Shown here: piece by piece, positions 9,959 to 17,901 of the stretch
Numbering within the stretch: the first letter of the stretch is position 1
Layout: each line of letters starts with the position of its first letter
Program-made: the position numbers and the translations under genes
NCBI RefSeq assembly: GCF_001648175.1
Contig: NZ_CP015243.1
Span: 744,001-808,000 of the forward strand
Source of the DNA: Halotalea alkalilenta
GTDB taxonomy: Bacteria; Pseudomonadota; Gammaproteobacteria; Pseudomonadales; Halomonadaceae
Length of the DNA: 64,000 nucleotides
Direction: 5' to 3'
Notes under the pieces: model-generated
Seen by the model: the letters and a program-made list of their open reading frames with translations, nothing else
Told to the model about the DNA's origin: nothing
Databases searched by the model: none

Positions 9959-10286
9959 GGCTTGACTCCGCGGTCGCCGCCTTGCGGCGACGTCGAGTAG
10001 GGTAGCGAACCCGGAGATTATAGGCTGCCCGCCCGGGGGAAGCGAAACCGTGGCGCCCTTATCGACTCGGTAACCACGCACCCGATGGGGCGAGCGTTGC
10101 TGCCTCGCTTGGTACTGGACGCGTCGACGCGCGCCTGATACCAATGGCGGACTGAGCCGCTTCGTTTCGCCCGCAGGGCGAGGTTTCCATTTCGCCGCGG
10201 CACCCCTGTCACCCACCGAACCATGCCTTCGCCGTCGCCAAGGTCTTTTCAAGCCAAGCGACGCGTCCGCTGTCTGGACCTGGAAC
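9959..10286. other. Divergent rpiA-ilvA intergenic region
   Basis: This 328-bp gap separates the divergent rpiA and ilvA genes and should hold both promoters. Apart from the TATAAT hexamer facing rpiA, no operator, attenuator or leader peptide could be recognised. In particular I see no isoleucine/valine-rich leader before ilvA. Confidence 0.5.
10017..10022 (-). promoter_or_regulatory. Candidate -10 element for rpiA
   Basis: On the minus strand this hexamer reads TATAAT, a perfect sigma-70 -10 box, 59 bases before the rpiA start codon. No good -35 hexamer is visible at the standard spacing, so the assignment rests on the -10 and the position. Confidence 0.4.
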
Positions 10287-11828
10287 ATGCCTGACACCTC
10301 GATGCTCGAGTCGTACGTCAAGAAGATCCTCACCGCGAGGGTCTACGAGGCGGCGATCGAAACTCCGCTCTCTCCCGCCCCCTTCCTCTCCGAACGACTG
10401 GGCAACCGCGTGCTGATCAAGCGCGAGGATCTGCAGCCGGTGTTCTCGTTCAAGATTCGTGGCGCCTACAACCGCATGACCTTTCTCAGCGAGGAGCAGC
10501 GCGCCAAGGGCGTGATTACCGCCTCGGCCGGCAACCACGCCCAGGGCGTGGCGATGGCGGCGCGCCAAATGGGGGTCAAGGCGGTGATCGTGATGCCGAG
10601 GATCACGCCGGAGATCAAGGTTGCCGCAGTGCGTGCGCGGGGCGCGGAGGTGGTGCTCGAGGGGGATGCATTCAACGCTGCGCTCGATCACGCGCTCAAG
10701 CTCCAGCGCGAGTTCGGCTACACCTACCTGGCACCGTTCGACGACCCCGACGTGATCGCGGGCCAGGGAACCGTGGCGATGGAGCTCCTGCGCCAGCACC
10801 AGGGGCCGATCGATGCGGTGTTCGTACCGGTTGGCGGCGGCGGGCTTATCGCCGGAATGGCCGCCTACATCAAGTACCTGCGTCCCGAGATCAAGGTGAT
10901 CGGGGTCGAGCCGGAGGACGCCGCCTGCCTCAAGGCCGCGATGGACGCAGGGGAGCCGGTGACCCTGGCAAGCGTCGGGCTGTTCGCCGAAGGGGTGGCG
11001 GTGGCGCGGATCGGCGAAGCGCCGTTCGCACTGCTCAAGGATCTGGTCGACGAGGTGATCACGGTGACCACCGACGAGGTCTGCGCGGCGGTCAAGGACA
11101 TCTTCGAAGACACTCGCGGGCTCGCCGAAGCCTCCGGCGCTGTGTCGCTGGCGGGCCTGAAGAAGTACGCCAAGCGCCCCGGCGTCTCGGGGCGCACGCT
11201 GGTGTGCGTCAACTCTGGTGCCAACACCAACTTCGACCGGCTCCAGCACATCGCCGAGCGCGCCCAGCTCGGCGAGCAGCGCGAAGCGATCATCGCGGTG
11301 ACCATCCCCGAGCGCCCGGGCAGCTTCAAGCAGTTCTGCCAGAGCATCGGCGCGCGGATGGTGACCGAGTTCAACTATCGCTACGCCGATGCTCAGGCGG
11401 CGCGGATCTTCGTCGGCATCCAGGTCGTCCCCGGCGGCGAGGACCGGCGTCGCGCCATCGCCCGGCTCGAGGAGGCGGGCTACCCGGTCGAGGATCTTTC
11501 CGACAACGAACTGGCCAAGCTGCACATCCGCCATCTCGGCGGCGGCAGGCCACCGGTCGGCGACCGCCAAGGGGTGGAGGAGGCGCTCTATCGATTCGAG
11601 TTTCCCGAACGTCCCGGCGCGCTGATGAACTTCCTCAGCCACCTGCCGGAGAGCTGGAACATCTCACTGTTCCACTACCGCAACCACGGCGCCGCCTATG
11701 GCCGGGTGCTGGTCGGCATGCAGGTACCCACCGCCGAGCTCGAAGGGCTCGAGAGCCACCTCGACGAAATCGGCTATCGCTACTGGAAAGAGAGCGACAA
11801 CCCCGCCTACAGGCTGTTTCTGGCTTGA
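10287..11828 (+). CDS. ilvA: Threonine ammonia-lyase, biosynthetic
   Basis: IlvA deaminates L-threonine to 2-oxobutanoate, the first committed step to isoleucine. The 513-residue protein has the PLP-binding lysine K56 in SFKIRGAYN, the Gly-rich phosphate-binding segment VPVGGGGLI, and a C-terminal regulatory region (about 325-513) with two ACT-like modules. This is the form inhibited by isoleucine. The length equals the E. coli enzyme. The last 42 bp of the gene (11787-11828) recur exactly at 16123-16164, marking an insertion immediately downstream. Confidence 0.97.
   Translation: MPDTSMLESYVKKILTARVYEAAIETPLSPAPFLSERLGNRVLIKREDLQPVFSFKIRGAYNRMTFLSEEQRAKGVITASAGNHAQGVAMAARQMGVKAVIVMPRITPEIKVAAVRARGAEVVLEGDAFNAALDHALKLQREFGYTYLAPFDDPDVIAGQGTVAMELLRQHQGPIDAVFVPVGGGGLIAGMAAYIKYLRPEIKVIGVEPEDAACLKAAMDAGEPVTLASVGLFAEGVAVARIGEAPFALLKDLVDEVITVTTDEVCAAVKDIFEDTRGLAEASGAVSLAGLKKYAKRPGVSGRTLVCVNSGANTNFDRLQHIAERAQLGEQREAIIAVTIPERPGSFKQFCQSIGARMVTEFNYRYADAQAARIFVGIQVVPGGEDRRRAIARLEEAGYPVEDLSDNELAKLHIRHLGGGRPPVGDRQGVEEALYRFEFPERPGALMNFLSHLPESWNISLFHYRNHGAAYGRVLVGMQVPTAELEGLESHLDEIGYRYWKESDNPAYRLFLA
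11787..11828 (+). repeat. Left 42-bp direct repeat (attL-like), 3' end of ilvA
   Basis: These 42 bases encode the last 13 residues and stop of IlvA. A perfect copy occurs at 16123-16164, and similarity stops on both sides at the same points. Integration into the 3' end of a conserved gene, with the gene's end regenerated, is the standard outcome of site-specific recombination by integrative elements. I read this as attL of the 11829-16122 insert. Confidence 0.75.
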
Positions 11829-11872
11829 AATGGAGTGTGCAGCGAGGAGAGTTTGTTTCGGCGCTAATGATT

Positions 11873-11898
11873 GGGCCATTGGCTGCGGCGAATGGCCC
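11873..11898 (+). terminator. Hairpin downstream of ilvA
   Basis: An 8-bp perfect stem (GGGCCATT / AATGGCCC) with a 10-base loop lies 45 bp after the ilvA stop. There is no clear T-tract, so termination activity is uncertain. It lies inside the insert and may serve ilvA now that its native downstream sequence is displaced. Confidence 0.3.
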
Positions 11899-11915
11899 GA
11901 CGCGCTGAGCCGCAG

Positions 11916-12107
11916 TCATCCGCATCGAGGTGACGCGCTGGCGGGAAAGCCGTTCAGCGATGGCGGCGCGGCTACTTTGCGTTCAATCCCGTTCTTGAGC
12001 CGCTGCGCGGCATCGGGATTGTCATCCGCGATGTATTCAATGATACCCAGTGAGTCTTCACGAAAGGCGGCAATGGTTCCCTTTCGTGGATCAAGCTGAG
12101 CGCTAGT
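11916..12107 (-). pseudogene. Remnant of a ParE/RelE-type toxin gene
   Basis: A short minus-strand frame with no start codon contains REDSLGIIEYIADDN followed by PDAAQRLKNGIERKVA. This closely resembles the N-terminal helical hairpin of ParE-family toxins (pattern xxDLxxIxxYIAxDNPxAAxRLxxxIxxKV). After KVA the frame runs into unrelated sequence and stops at 11916. The family's catalytic beta-sheet is missing, so it is a non-functional fragment. No antitoxin gene is visible. Such fragments are common in mobile islands. Confidence 0.45.
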
Positions 12108-12296
12108 TCAATGCAGTCCGCAACCGCTGCTCTATCTGCGTCTGCCGCAGCAGCGCTGCCGGTTGTTGGCGCAGGCCCCACGGTACTGGATCCAGGTGCC
12201 GGCGCTGTTCTTCTGGATATGGGTTTTCTGGACGAGGCTATAGGGGGGCTGCCAATGGCACGGTTGGTCGGGGAGCGCATGGAAAGCATGAGCCTC

Positions 12297-12822
12297 TCAA
12301 CGTTTTTTCCGGGATTGGAGGAAAAGCCTTGTTTTGATCACTAGAGTCACGATCAGGATCATATCCAGCAGGATGAAGAAAATCATTGCGCTTAGGGCCA
12401 ATGCTTTCTGATCATCCTGGGTGAAAAAATGCCATGCGAGGAAATAGGTAATCATGAACAGAAATGGAAGTGAGAAAAGCAGGAGCCATAAAGGCGCCTC
12501 CCTGCCGACCCGCTCGGCTCGTTGTGGCAATCGTTGCCGAGGATAGGGGGAAAGAGGCAGATTTTTGACCAATCGGCGGTGGATGAAGTAGAAAATCATG
12601 ACGATCAGGCCTCCCAGGAAAAGTCCGAAGAAATAATGTCCGGTACTAAATGCAGGAAAGATGACAAAAAATTGGATACCAAAGGCAGAGGAATAGAGCG
12701 CCAGCAGCTTGCTCTTTATCTTTTCGGTGACGATATAGCCACGATCTCTAAACTTACCATGATAGATAATGGTGCCATCTTCTTTGGTTTCAAAAAAAAT
12801 TCCCGAGTCCTCTCGAGCGCAT
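12297..12822 (-). CDS. Predicted 4-TM membrane protein, paralog 1; start out of frame at an A8/T8 tract
   Basis: This is a close relative of the protein at 13097-13633. Both share an N-terminal soluble segment (pattern KEDGxIIYHGxFRxxGYI), two hydrophobic segments, a cytoplasmic motif SPYPRQRxPQR, and two further hydrophobic segments around FFTQDD. The natural start is ATG at 12822, with AGGAGG nine bases upstream, mirroring the start region of the intact paralog. From that ATG the frame is MRSRGLGN and then stops, because the T8 run (plus-strand A8, 12792-12799) puts the rest out of frame. One T fewer, or two more, restores an FFE junction matching the paralog. It is either a pseudogene, a sequencing error or a phase-variable gene. 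Function is unknown; its position beside a secreted RTX-like protein suggests immunity. Confidence 0.6.
12792..12799 (-). other. Homopolymer A8 tract that shifts the frame of paralog 1
   Basis: Eight consecutive A residues (T8 in the gene's sense) lie 8 codons after the well-placed start codon. The reading frame downstream of the tract is the conserved one, while the start codon is in another frame. Runs of this type are hotspots for slipped-strand mispairing and also for sequencing errors. Confidence 0.55.
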
Positions 12823-12944
12823 TGGTCTATTCCTCCTGTTCGAGACGCGTATGGTGTGGAAAAATACGAACCACTCAATGTTTTGTCTGGATCTTATGAA
12901 AAGTCTTATTTTGATCTCCGAGGTCATATTCATAGAGAGCGCAG

Positions 12945-13172
12945 TCATACTGGGGAGGCCCTTTGTTTTTTATCGCCTTGGACAAAAAGCCAGGTGTAGT
13001 AATGAGAGAAGATGAGGAATAAGAATGCGAGAAACCAATAGTGTGTACGGGCGTTTTCCTCTCTTAGCCAAGTGATTTTCAGTGCAATACTATGTATTAT
13101 TTTATCTGCCGACGTTTCTTTATGTAGTCGAAAAGATGCTTTATCCTGACGGCCAAGCATAAGAGCGCCCAT
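12945..13172 (-). pseudogene. Degraded third copy of the 4-TM membrane protein family
   Basis: The frame contains THYWFLAFLFLIFSHYYTWLF followed by VQGDKKQRA. This aligns with the third hydrophobic segment and FFTQDD region of both neighbouring paralogs (for example APLWLLLFSLPFLFM then HFFTQDDQKA). The upstream part of the frame is unrelated, and the first half and last helix of the family are missing. It lies between the two longer copies, so the locus once held at least three tandem paralogs. Confidence 0.5.
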
Positions 13173-13633
13173 GCATTGAGTATGAGTAGGAAGATCATGC
13201 TTGCAAACGCCAAAAGCTCGTGATCATCCTGGGTAAAGAAATGGTTTGCAACAAAATATAAGAGTAGAAGTAAGATGGGGATGCTTAAAAATCCCCAGAT
13301 AGGCATGTTTCTTGCGACTTGATCGACCCTCTGAGGGAAGCGCTGGCGCGGATAAGGAGATATCGGGAGGTCCTTCACCAGTTTTCCATGGGCGTAGTAA
13401 AAGATCGCTACAACTACTGCCGCGATGAATAATCCCAGCAGCCTGTTTCCGTAGGAAAAAATAGGAAAGATGACGAAGAGCTGGGTAGTGAATACGAAAG
13501 TGTAGAGTGCCTTCAGTTTACGCTCTATCTCCTCGGTAATGATATAGCCAGGGCCACGGAACTGGCCATGGTATATGATGACGCCATCTTCCTTGCGTTC
13601 GAAAAACGCATATCCATACCCGTCCAAACGCAT
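13097..13633 (-). CDS. Predicted 4-TM membrane protein, paralog 2 (candidate immunity protein)
   Basis: The 178-residue protein begins with a short polar domain (residues 1-40, including ERKEDGVIIYHGQF). It has two hydrophobic segments (about 42-62 and 64-82), the conserved basic linker SPYPRQRFPQR, and two more hydrophobic segments (about 110-130 and 140-165), ending in a Lys/Arg-rich tail. The ATG is preceded by a GAGGATTAGGA stretch that acts as the ribosome-binding site. I do not recognise the family. Base composition is AT-richer than the flanking chromosome. It lies divergent to the RTX-like gene. An array of small membrane proteins beside a secreted protein is typical of immunity genes, but that role is an inference. 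Confidence 0.7.
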   Translation of the reverse strand: MRLDGYGYAFFERKEDGVIIYHGQFRGPGYIITEEIERKLKALYTFVFTTQLFVIFPIFSYGNRLLGLFIAAVVVAIFYYAHGKLVKDLPISPYPRQRFPQRVDQVARNMPIWGFLSIPILLLLLYFVANHFFTQDDHELLAFASMIFLLILNAWALLCLAVRIKHLFDYIKKRRQIK

Positions 13634-14090
13634 TGTCCTAATCCTCTAGCTTGCTTCTCTTATCCGTTCCCTTTTTCGTCGCTTGGCCGTTGCTAGTCGC
13701 TTCGCTGACTGCTTCGTGCCTCGATCCGCTCATCCTTCCTCTACCAGATTTTCACCGTTAAACAATGTCTTGGTAGCCGAAATTCGCCCTCGACCGGGGT
13801 GAAAAAGAAAATCCGTCTCCGGCCTCGCCGCAAGGAATGCGGTAGAGGCTAAGCGCACGGATCAATGTGAAGGCCGGGGCTGCTAGCAGTATAGCCGGGG
13901 GAGAAAAGCCTTTTCTTAGACAAATCTTAATGATATTCACTTACATTTGAGTCAGTGTCGTATTAACCCTATGCCAGTTAGCTTTTTCGTGCTGACTTAT
14001 TATAAATCTCCCGGCGCCACCTATTTTTGTGGTTGACCCAAGTCGTTTAGATCGTGCCTTGCTTAAAAAGAAAATCATTCGAGGTGAACG
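13634..14090. other. Divergent intergenic region of the insert
   Basis: This 457-bp gap separates the membrane-protein array (minus) from the RTX-like gene (plus) and should hold both promoters. A TATAAA hexamer at 14001-14006 faces the RTX-like gene, without a convincing -35. An imperfect hairpin (GCCTC..CCGCA / TGCGG..GAGGC) lies around 13823-13850. The short frames here look random. Confidence 0.45.
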
Positions 14091-16064
14091 ATGACGATGC
14101 AAACAGCTTCTGCGATGACCGTCTGGGGATATTATTCTCCTCCAACGCAACCGAATTATGCTGGCGGCGGGTTCACAATGGCTGGCGTACATTTCAGTAG
14201 TGGCAGTGGGCCCACGGTGCCTACTTACTATATTTATAATTTGATCGGTCAAAACAATGACTATTACTATGAAAACTATGAGGATGAGTCCAGGCATTAT
14301 GTTGATCCTGAAAGCAAGAAAGGAACAGGTGATGCTTTGTTCAATCATTTGATCCCTGAGGTAAGCAAGCTGCCAAAGTATATGGGTGAGCTGTTCAGCT
14401 CCGTTCTTACGGAGGGGCAGTTTTCCGCACTGAAGGGGGTTGCGCTAAAGAACAACGTCATTACACAGGGCATGTTGAGCTGGGGCAGCGTGAACTCGGA
14501 GATCAATAGCGGTACACCACCGGCTGTAGCCATTGGTACTGAGGCGGCCATGCTGGCATCGAATGCTGCGATTGGCCTGGTTTACGCGGGTGTGGTTTAT
14601 GGATTAAGCCTCACCGGAGGTCCTGCAGTCATAGGCGGTATCGCCATTGGGTTTGCAGCTTCTTTAGGATTAGAAGCGCTAGGCTTGAGAGGTGCCGCTA
14701 GTAATTTGATCGGCTCCGCGCTTGGCAATCTGGGTATGCTGGGACAGGAGACGGGACAGAGTGCGAACTCCAATGTCATGTTCCTTCAATCATCTCTAGC
14801 GAGTGCATCGAGTGATTTAGAGCCAGCTGATGAGTTGGTTGTTTCCGGTTACCAATTTTACCGGGCATTGAAAGAAATCTTGGATCATCCCGAAAAATAC
14901 CCGAGTGCTGAAGAGCATATAGGAGACATCGTCTCTGCTATCGGAACACACTTCCTGGCCGAGGAGGTGGATCAAACCGAGCAGAGTGAAAATGCGGTAA
15001 ATGACCGGCCGCTGCCGGAGACGATTCTGTTCAGTGCGCTGGAAACCCTGGAGGGGCTCAAATCCTTCGTGGCCGAAGGGGATGGTTCCTTCCTTTTTAT
15101 CGGCGACGAGGATGCGAACGAGATGATCGGCGGTGACGGGTTCAACTGGTTCATGCCGCTCAGCGATCCGTCTCTCGACAACAAAGTCATCGGTGGAAAG
15201 GAGGGATACAACGTCCTCGATTTTTCTTTGAATCAACAGGGCATCGATATCTTCATCAGCGGCAATGATAGGATCGATGAGTGGATCGACCAACGTGCCG
15301 CCGATGCAGGGGTCGATAAGTTGACCAACTTTTTGTTTCGTGACAATGCACTAACGGCTCTTCGTGGTAAATATGTCTTTGAGGAGCTGGATGCACCTTC
15401 GCTGTCTTTCATGTCGGCAGAAAAATATAAGAATATCGACTACATCATAGGCAGTGCTTTTGACGATATCATCATTGGTGATCTGCTGGGCGGCATGACG
15501 ATCAGCGGAGGTTCGGGAAACGACACCATCGTAGTGCATGGGGGCGGAAACCGTATCGTCTTCAGGGATGAAGATTTCACTACGCCTGGCTCGGGCGAGG
15601 GCATTACCACAAAATACATCCATGGCCTGACCACTGAAGACGAAGCTTATTATTTCAATGGCAGAAATTACATTCCCGAATCGATGGGAACAGGCGGGAC
15701 GGGAGGGTTCCGGATCGATCCCGACGTGTTGGATTTCTCCAACCTGGATGGCGACCTCAACCAAGAAGGACATCAGCAGATCGTTTTCATTGGCGTCGAC
15801 GTTTTTTCCGGCACGCCGGGAGAATTGAGGTACGTGACTGAAACCGTGGGAGAGCGATTCGAGATTCCTATCATCGTGGATAATGGCTGGCAGTCATCGA
15901 CGGTACGCCTCGAGGGTGACCGCACGGGGGATGGCGAGGCCGATTTCTTCATCGAATACACCGCCTACAACAACCCTTCGATTGGCAGTCCCTATCCCGC
16001 GGACCAGAACCGGGAGCCGGGTTTCATCAACTGGGAGATCGGCGAAGGCAACCTATTCTTCTAA
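14091..16064 (+). CDS. RTX-like protein, probable type I-secreted effector
   Basis: The 657-residue protein has no N-terminal signal peptide. Its N-terminus is rich in Tyr/Asn/Gly. A Gly/Ala-rich hydrophobic region (about residues 143-200) could insert into membranes. The second half has degenerate RTX (hemolysin-type Ca2+-binding) motifs: GDEDANEMIGGDGFNWF near 337-355, and GSAFDDIIIGD then ISGGSGNDTI near 453-480. The extreme C-terminus is acidic and hydrophobic (EIGEGNLFF), as in type I secretion signals. The start is ATG at 14091, with GAGGTG five bases upstream. The first half is AT-rich compared with chromosomal neighbours. No ABC/MFP transporter is encoded nearby. I propose a secreted toxin or adhesin-like effector; the activity is unknown. 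Confidence 0.65.
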   Translation: MTMQTASAMTVWGYYSPPTQPNYAGGGFTMAGVHFSSGSGPTVPTYYIYNLIGQNNDYYYENYEDESRHYVDPESKKGTGDALFNHLIPEVSKLPKYMGELFSSVLTEGQFSALKGVALKNNVITQGMLSWGSVNSEINSGTPPAVAIGTEAAMLASNAAIGLVYAGVVYGLSLTGGPAVIGGIAIGFAASLGLEALGLRGAASNLIGSALGNLGMLGQETGQSANSNVMFLQSSLASASSDLEPADELVVSGYQFYRALKEILDHPEKYPSAEEHIGDIVSAIGTHFLAEEVDQTEQSENAVNDRPLPETILFSALETLEGLKSFVAEGDGSFLFIGDEDANEMIGGDGFNWFMPLSDPSLDNKVIGGKEGYNVLDFSLNQQGIDIFISGNDRIDEWIDQRAADAGVDKLTNFLFRDNALTALRGKYVFEELDAPSLSFMSAEKYKNIDYIIGSAFDDIIIGDLLGGMTISGGSGNDTIVVHGGGNRIVFRDEDFTTPGSGEGITTKYIHGLTTEDEAYYFNGRNYIPESMGTGGTGGFRIDPDVLDFSNLDGDLNQEGHQQIVFIGVDVFSGTPGELRYVTETVGERFEIPIIVDNGWQSSTVRLEGDRTGDGEADFFIEYTAYNNPSIGSPYPADQNREPGFINWEIGEGNLFF

Positions 16065-16079
16065 TCGTTCAGTATCGGA

Positions 16080-16114
16080 GAGCGGCAGCTTGACCAAGCG
16101 GCTGGTTGCCGCTC
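16080..16114 (+). terminator. Hairpin after the RTX-like gene
   Basis: An 8-bp perfect stem (GAGCGGCA / TGCCGCTC) begins 16 bases after the stop codon and ends 8 bases before the right direct repeat. No T-tract follows, so it is a weak terminator candidate. Confidence 0.4.
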
Positions 16115-16122
16115 CCCTTGGT

Positions 16123-16164
16123 AAAGAGAGCGACAACCCCGCCTACAGGCTGTTTCTGGCTTGA
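16123..16164 (+). repeat. Right 42-bp direct repeat (attR-like)
   Basis: This is a perfect copy of the last 42 bp of ilvA, here not attached to any gene body. It marks the right end of the insert. The sequence that follows, from 16165, was probably the original downstream flank of ilvA. Confidence 0.75.
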
Positions 16165-16170
16165 GTCGCT

Positions 16171-16198
16171 GCGGGGCGTTTCACGTGAAACGCCCCGC
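16171..16198. promoter_or_regulatory. 28-bp perfect palindrome containing a parS-like core
   Basis: The 28 bases form a perfect palindrome centred on CACGTG. The inner 16 bases at 16177-16192 (CGTTTCACGTGAAACG) match the widely conserved ParB-binding sequence TGTTTCACGTGAAACA at 14 positions; only the two outermost bases differ. It could alternatively be a transcription terminator stem for the pre-insertion ilvA gene, but no T-tract follows. Confidence 0.45.
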
Positions 16199-16479
16199 TG
16201 GCGGTGTGCGGTTCATGTGCGTGATCGTGGGCGCTGCCTGCCGAGGCGGTGTCCTATGCGGGCAAAGGCGTCAAATGGGGGCGTTTTACCCCGCTACTCC
16301 TGGGATTGACATCGCCCCGTGGACAGTATCCTCACTTCTTCAGACCATGATCGCGCCATCGCTCGGAAGGTGAGTCTTCCCGCCGGACCCTCCTTTTCGG
16401 GGCTGTCTCCAGCCCATTGAGCCGCTTCGGCGCTTTTCTCGACTAGAAGGCGGGCGAAGACAGCCAGTGGGGCTTAGCC
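16199..16479. other. Non-coding stretch between the insert and the small membrane ORF
   Basis: No gene is apparent. A small stem (GCCG-CTT-CGGC followed by GCTTTTCT) near 16420-16440 could be a weak terminator. I recognise no RNA family. Confidence 0.35.
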
Positions 16480-16602
16480 ATGACGACCTTTTTCATTTTC
16501 CTGATCGTGTCCGCGGGGATCCTGGCGATCTCGAGCATCGTGGCGTTGATGTGCGGACAGTGCCTGAAAGGCATGAAGAGCGGTGAGGGTGACGACATCT
16601 GA
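16480..16602 (+). CDS. Small predicted membrane protein (40 aa)
   Basis: The frame runs from ATG at 16480 to TGA at 16602 and encodes MTTFFIFLIVSAGILAISS, then VALMCGQCLKGMKSGEGDDI. One transmembrane segment (residues 3-25) is followed by a short tail with two cysteines (GxCxxC-like spacing MCGQC). The ribosome-binding site is poor (GGGG). It is convergent with pyrC, and a GC-rich hairpin near 16616-16648 separates the two. The composition looks protein-like, but the family is not recognised. Confidence 0.4.
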   Translation: MTTFFIFLIVSAGILAISSIVALMCGQCLKGMKSGEGDDI

Positions 16603-16664
16603 ACCGCCTGCGTTAGCGCGCGCGGGGCTCGAGGCCTCGCGCGCACAAGGTTCAAGGCCGACGC

Positions 16665-17720
16665 TCAGCCGTTTTCTACGCCCCAGCGCGTGCTCTCGCC
16701 GCCGAGGAAGGGAAACAGTTCGATCTCACCGTGGCCGACCCGCTCGGGATAGCGCGTCTCGCGCCTGACCAGGGTAATCTCGCCCTGGTTGATCGGTAGG
16801 CCGTAGAAGCGTGGGCCATTGAGCGAGCAGAACGCCTCGAAATGCTCGAGCGCGTTCTCTTCTTCGAATACCTCTGCATAGACGCCGAGTGCGGCGGATG
16901 CGTTGAACACCCCCGCGCAGCCGCAGGCGCTCTCTTTGGCGTGGCGCGGGTGCGGGGCCGAATCGGTGCCGAGGAAGACCCGCCCGAAGCCGCTCGCCAC
17001 CAGCTGGCGCAGGGCCTGCTGGTGAACGTTGCGCTTCAGGATCGGCAGGCAGTAGAGGTGCGGCCGGATGCCGCCGACCAGCATGTCGTTGCGGTTGTGG
17101 CGCAAATGCTGGGGAGTGATCGTCGCGCCGAGGTAGTCATTGCCCTCACGCAGGTAGTCCGCGGCATCCTTGGTGGTGATGTGCTCCATCACGATCTTCA
17201 GTTCGGGAAAATCGCGGCGCACGCCATCGAGCACCCGCTCGATGAACACCGCCTCGCGATCGAAGATGTCGACCGTGGGATCGGTGACTTCGCCATGCAC
17301 CAGCATCGGCATGCCGATGCGCTGCATGGTCTCGAGTAGCGGGAGGATCTTGCTCACGTCGCTGACGCCGTGGCTCGAGTTGGTGGTGGCATGGGCGGGA
17401 TAGAGCTTGGCGGCGGTGAACACGCCCTCGCGGTGCCCGCGCTCGAGCTCGGCGGGGTCGAGGCCATCGGTGAGGTAGCAGGTGAGCAGCGGGGTGAAGT
17501 CATCGCCTGGTGGGATCGCCGCCTCGATGCGCTTTTTGTAGGCGATGGCCGCCTCGATGCTGGTGACCGGTGGGACCAGATTGGGCATCACGATGGCGCG
17601 CGCGAAGTGGGCGCTGGTACTGGGTACCACCGTCTCGAGCATCGCTTCGTCACGAAAGTGAAGATGCCAATCGTCGGGGCGGCGCAGGGTCAAGCGAGAG
17701 GGTTCGGCGGAGGCTGTCAT
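16665..17720 (-). CDS. pyrC: Dihydroorotase
   Basis: PyrC closes carbamoyl-aspartate to dihydroorotate in pyrimidine biosynthesis. From the ATG at 17720 the protein has 351 residues, as in the E. coli homodimeric class. Metal ligands are visible: DDWHLHFRD near the N-terminus, the carboxylated-lysine segment [26 protein letters not shown], and the catalytic Asp in [10 protein letters not shown] further in-frame ATG at 17768 would add 16 residues without family similarity, so the internal start is preferred. Confidence 0.96.
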   Translation of the reverse strand: MTASAEPSRLTLRRPDDWHLHFRDEAMLETVVPSTSAHFARAIVMPNLVPPVTSIEAAIAYKKRIEAAIPPGDDFTPLLTCYLTDGLDPAELERGHREGVFTAAKLYPAHATTNSSHGVSDVSKILPLLETMQRIGMPMLVHGEVTDPTVDIFDREAVFIERVLDGVRRDFPELKIVMEHITTKDAADYLREGNDYLGATITPQHLRHNRNDMLVGGIRPHLYCLPILKRNVHQQALRQLVASGFGRVFLGTDSAPHPRHAKESACGCAGVFNASAALGVYAEVFEEENALEHFEAFCSLNGPRFYGLPINQGEITLVRRETRYPERVGHGEIELFPFLGGESTRWGVENG

Positions 17721-17872
17721 GGCGGTCGCAAGGCTCGGACGTGTTGGGATGGAAGGCGCTAGCGACACCGGACATGGCGGCTGCCGCGCCCGGTATCGGA
17801 TGGCACAGCATAACGTATCGCCCGTGCAGCGTCAGAAGGTGCACGGAAGGCGTGCGATAGGTACTTTTCCCG

Positions 17873-17901
17873 TTGCCACACGTCCCGCATGGTCATAATA
17901 T
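17873..17901 (+). promoter_or_regulatory. Sigma-70 promoter candidate for the small ORF/RNA unit
   Basis: TTGCCA (17873-17878) and TAATAT (17896-17901) are separated by 17 bp; an overlapping CATAAT gives a shorter spacing. The promoter points to the 32-codon ORF at 18026 and the strong terminator at 18155-18186, defining a transcript of about 280 nt. Confidence 0.45.

Larger units (their letters stand above)
11829..12296. other. Left flank of the insert, no intact gene
   Basis: Between the ilvA stop and the first membrane-protein gene there is a hairpin (11873-11898), the ParE-like fragment (11916-12107) and about 190 bp in which I see no convincing gene. A plus-strand frame at 12111-12344 contains IGGLPMARLVGER, faintly reminiscent of PAAR proteins, but it has no ribosome-binding site and runs into the next gene. 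No integrase or transposase is visible. Confidence 0.5.

Noticed and set aside
12111-12344. 77-codon frame with IGGLPMARLVGER resembling PAAR proteins
   Set aside because: The similarity is short, the frame lacks a ribosome-binding site, and it overlaps the 3' end of the membrane-protein gene. It may be a trace of a type VI spike gene, but the evidence is too weak to annotate.
13941-14348. 135-codon minus-strand frame in the insert
   Set aside because: It overlaps the 5' end of the better supported RTX-like gene, has no ribosome-binding site and shows no domain.
11829-16122. Search for an integrase, transposase or type I secretion genes within the ilvA insert
   Set aside because: None of the frames in the interval has tyrosine-recombinase, serine-recombinase, DDE, ABC-exporter or membrane-fusion motifs.
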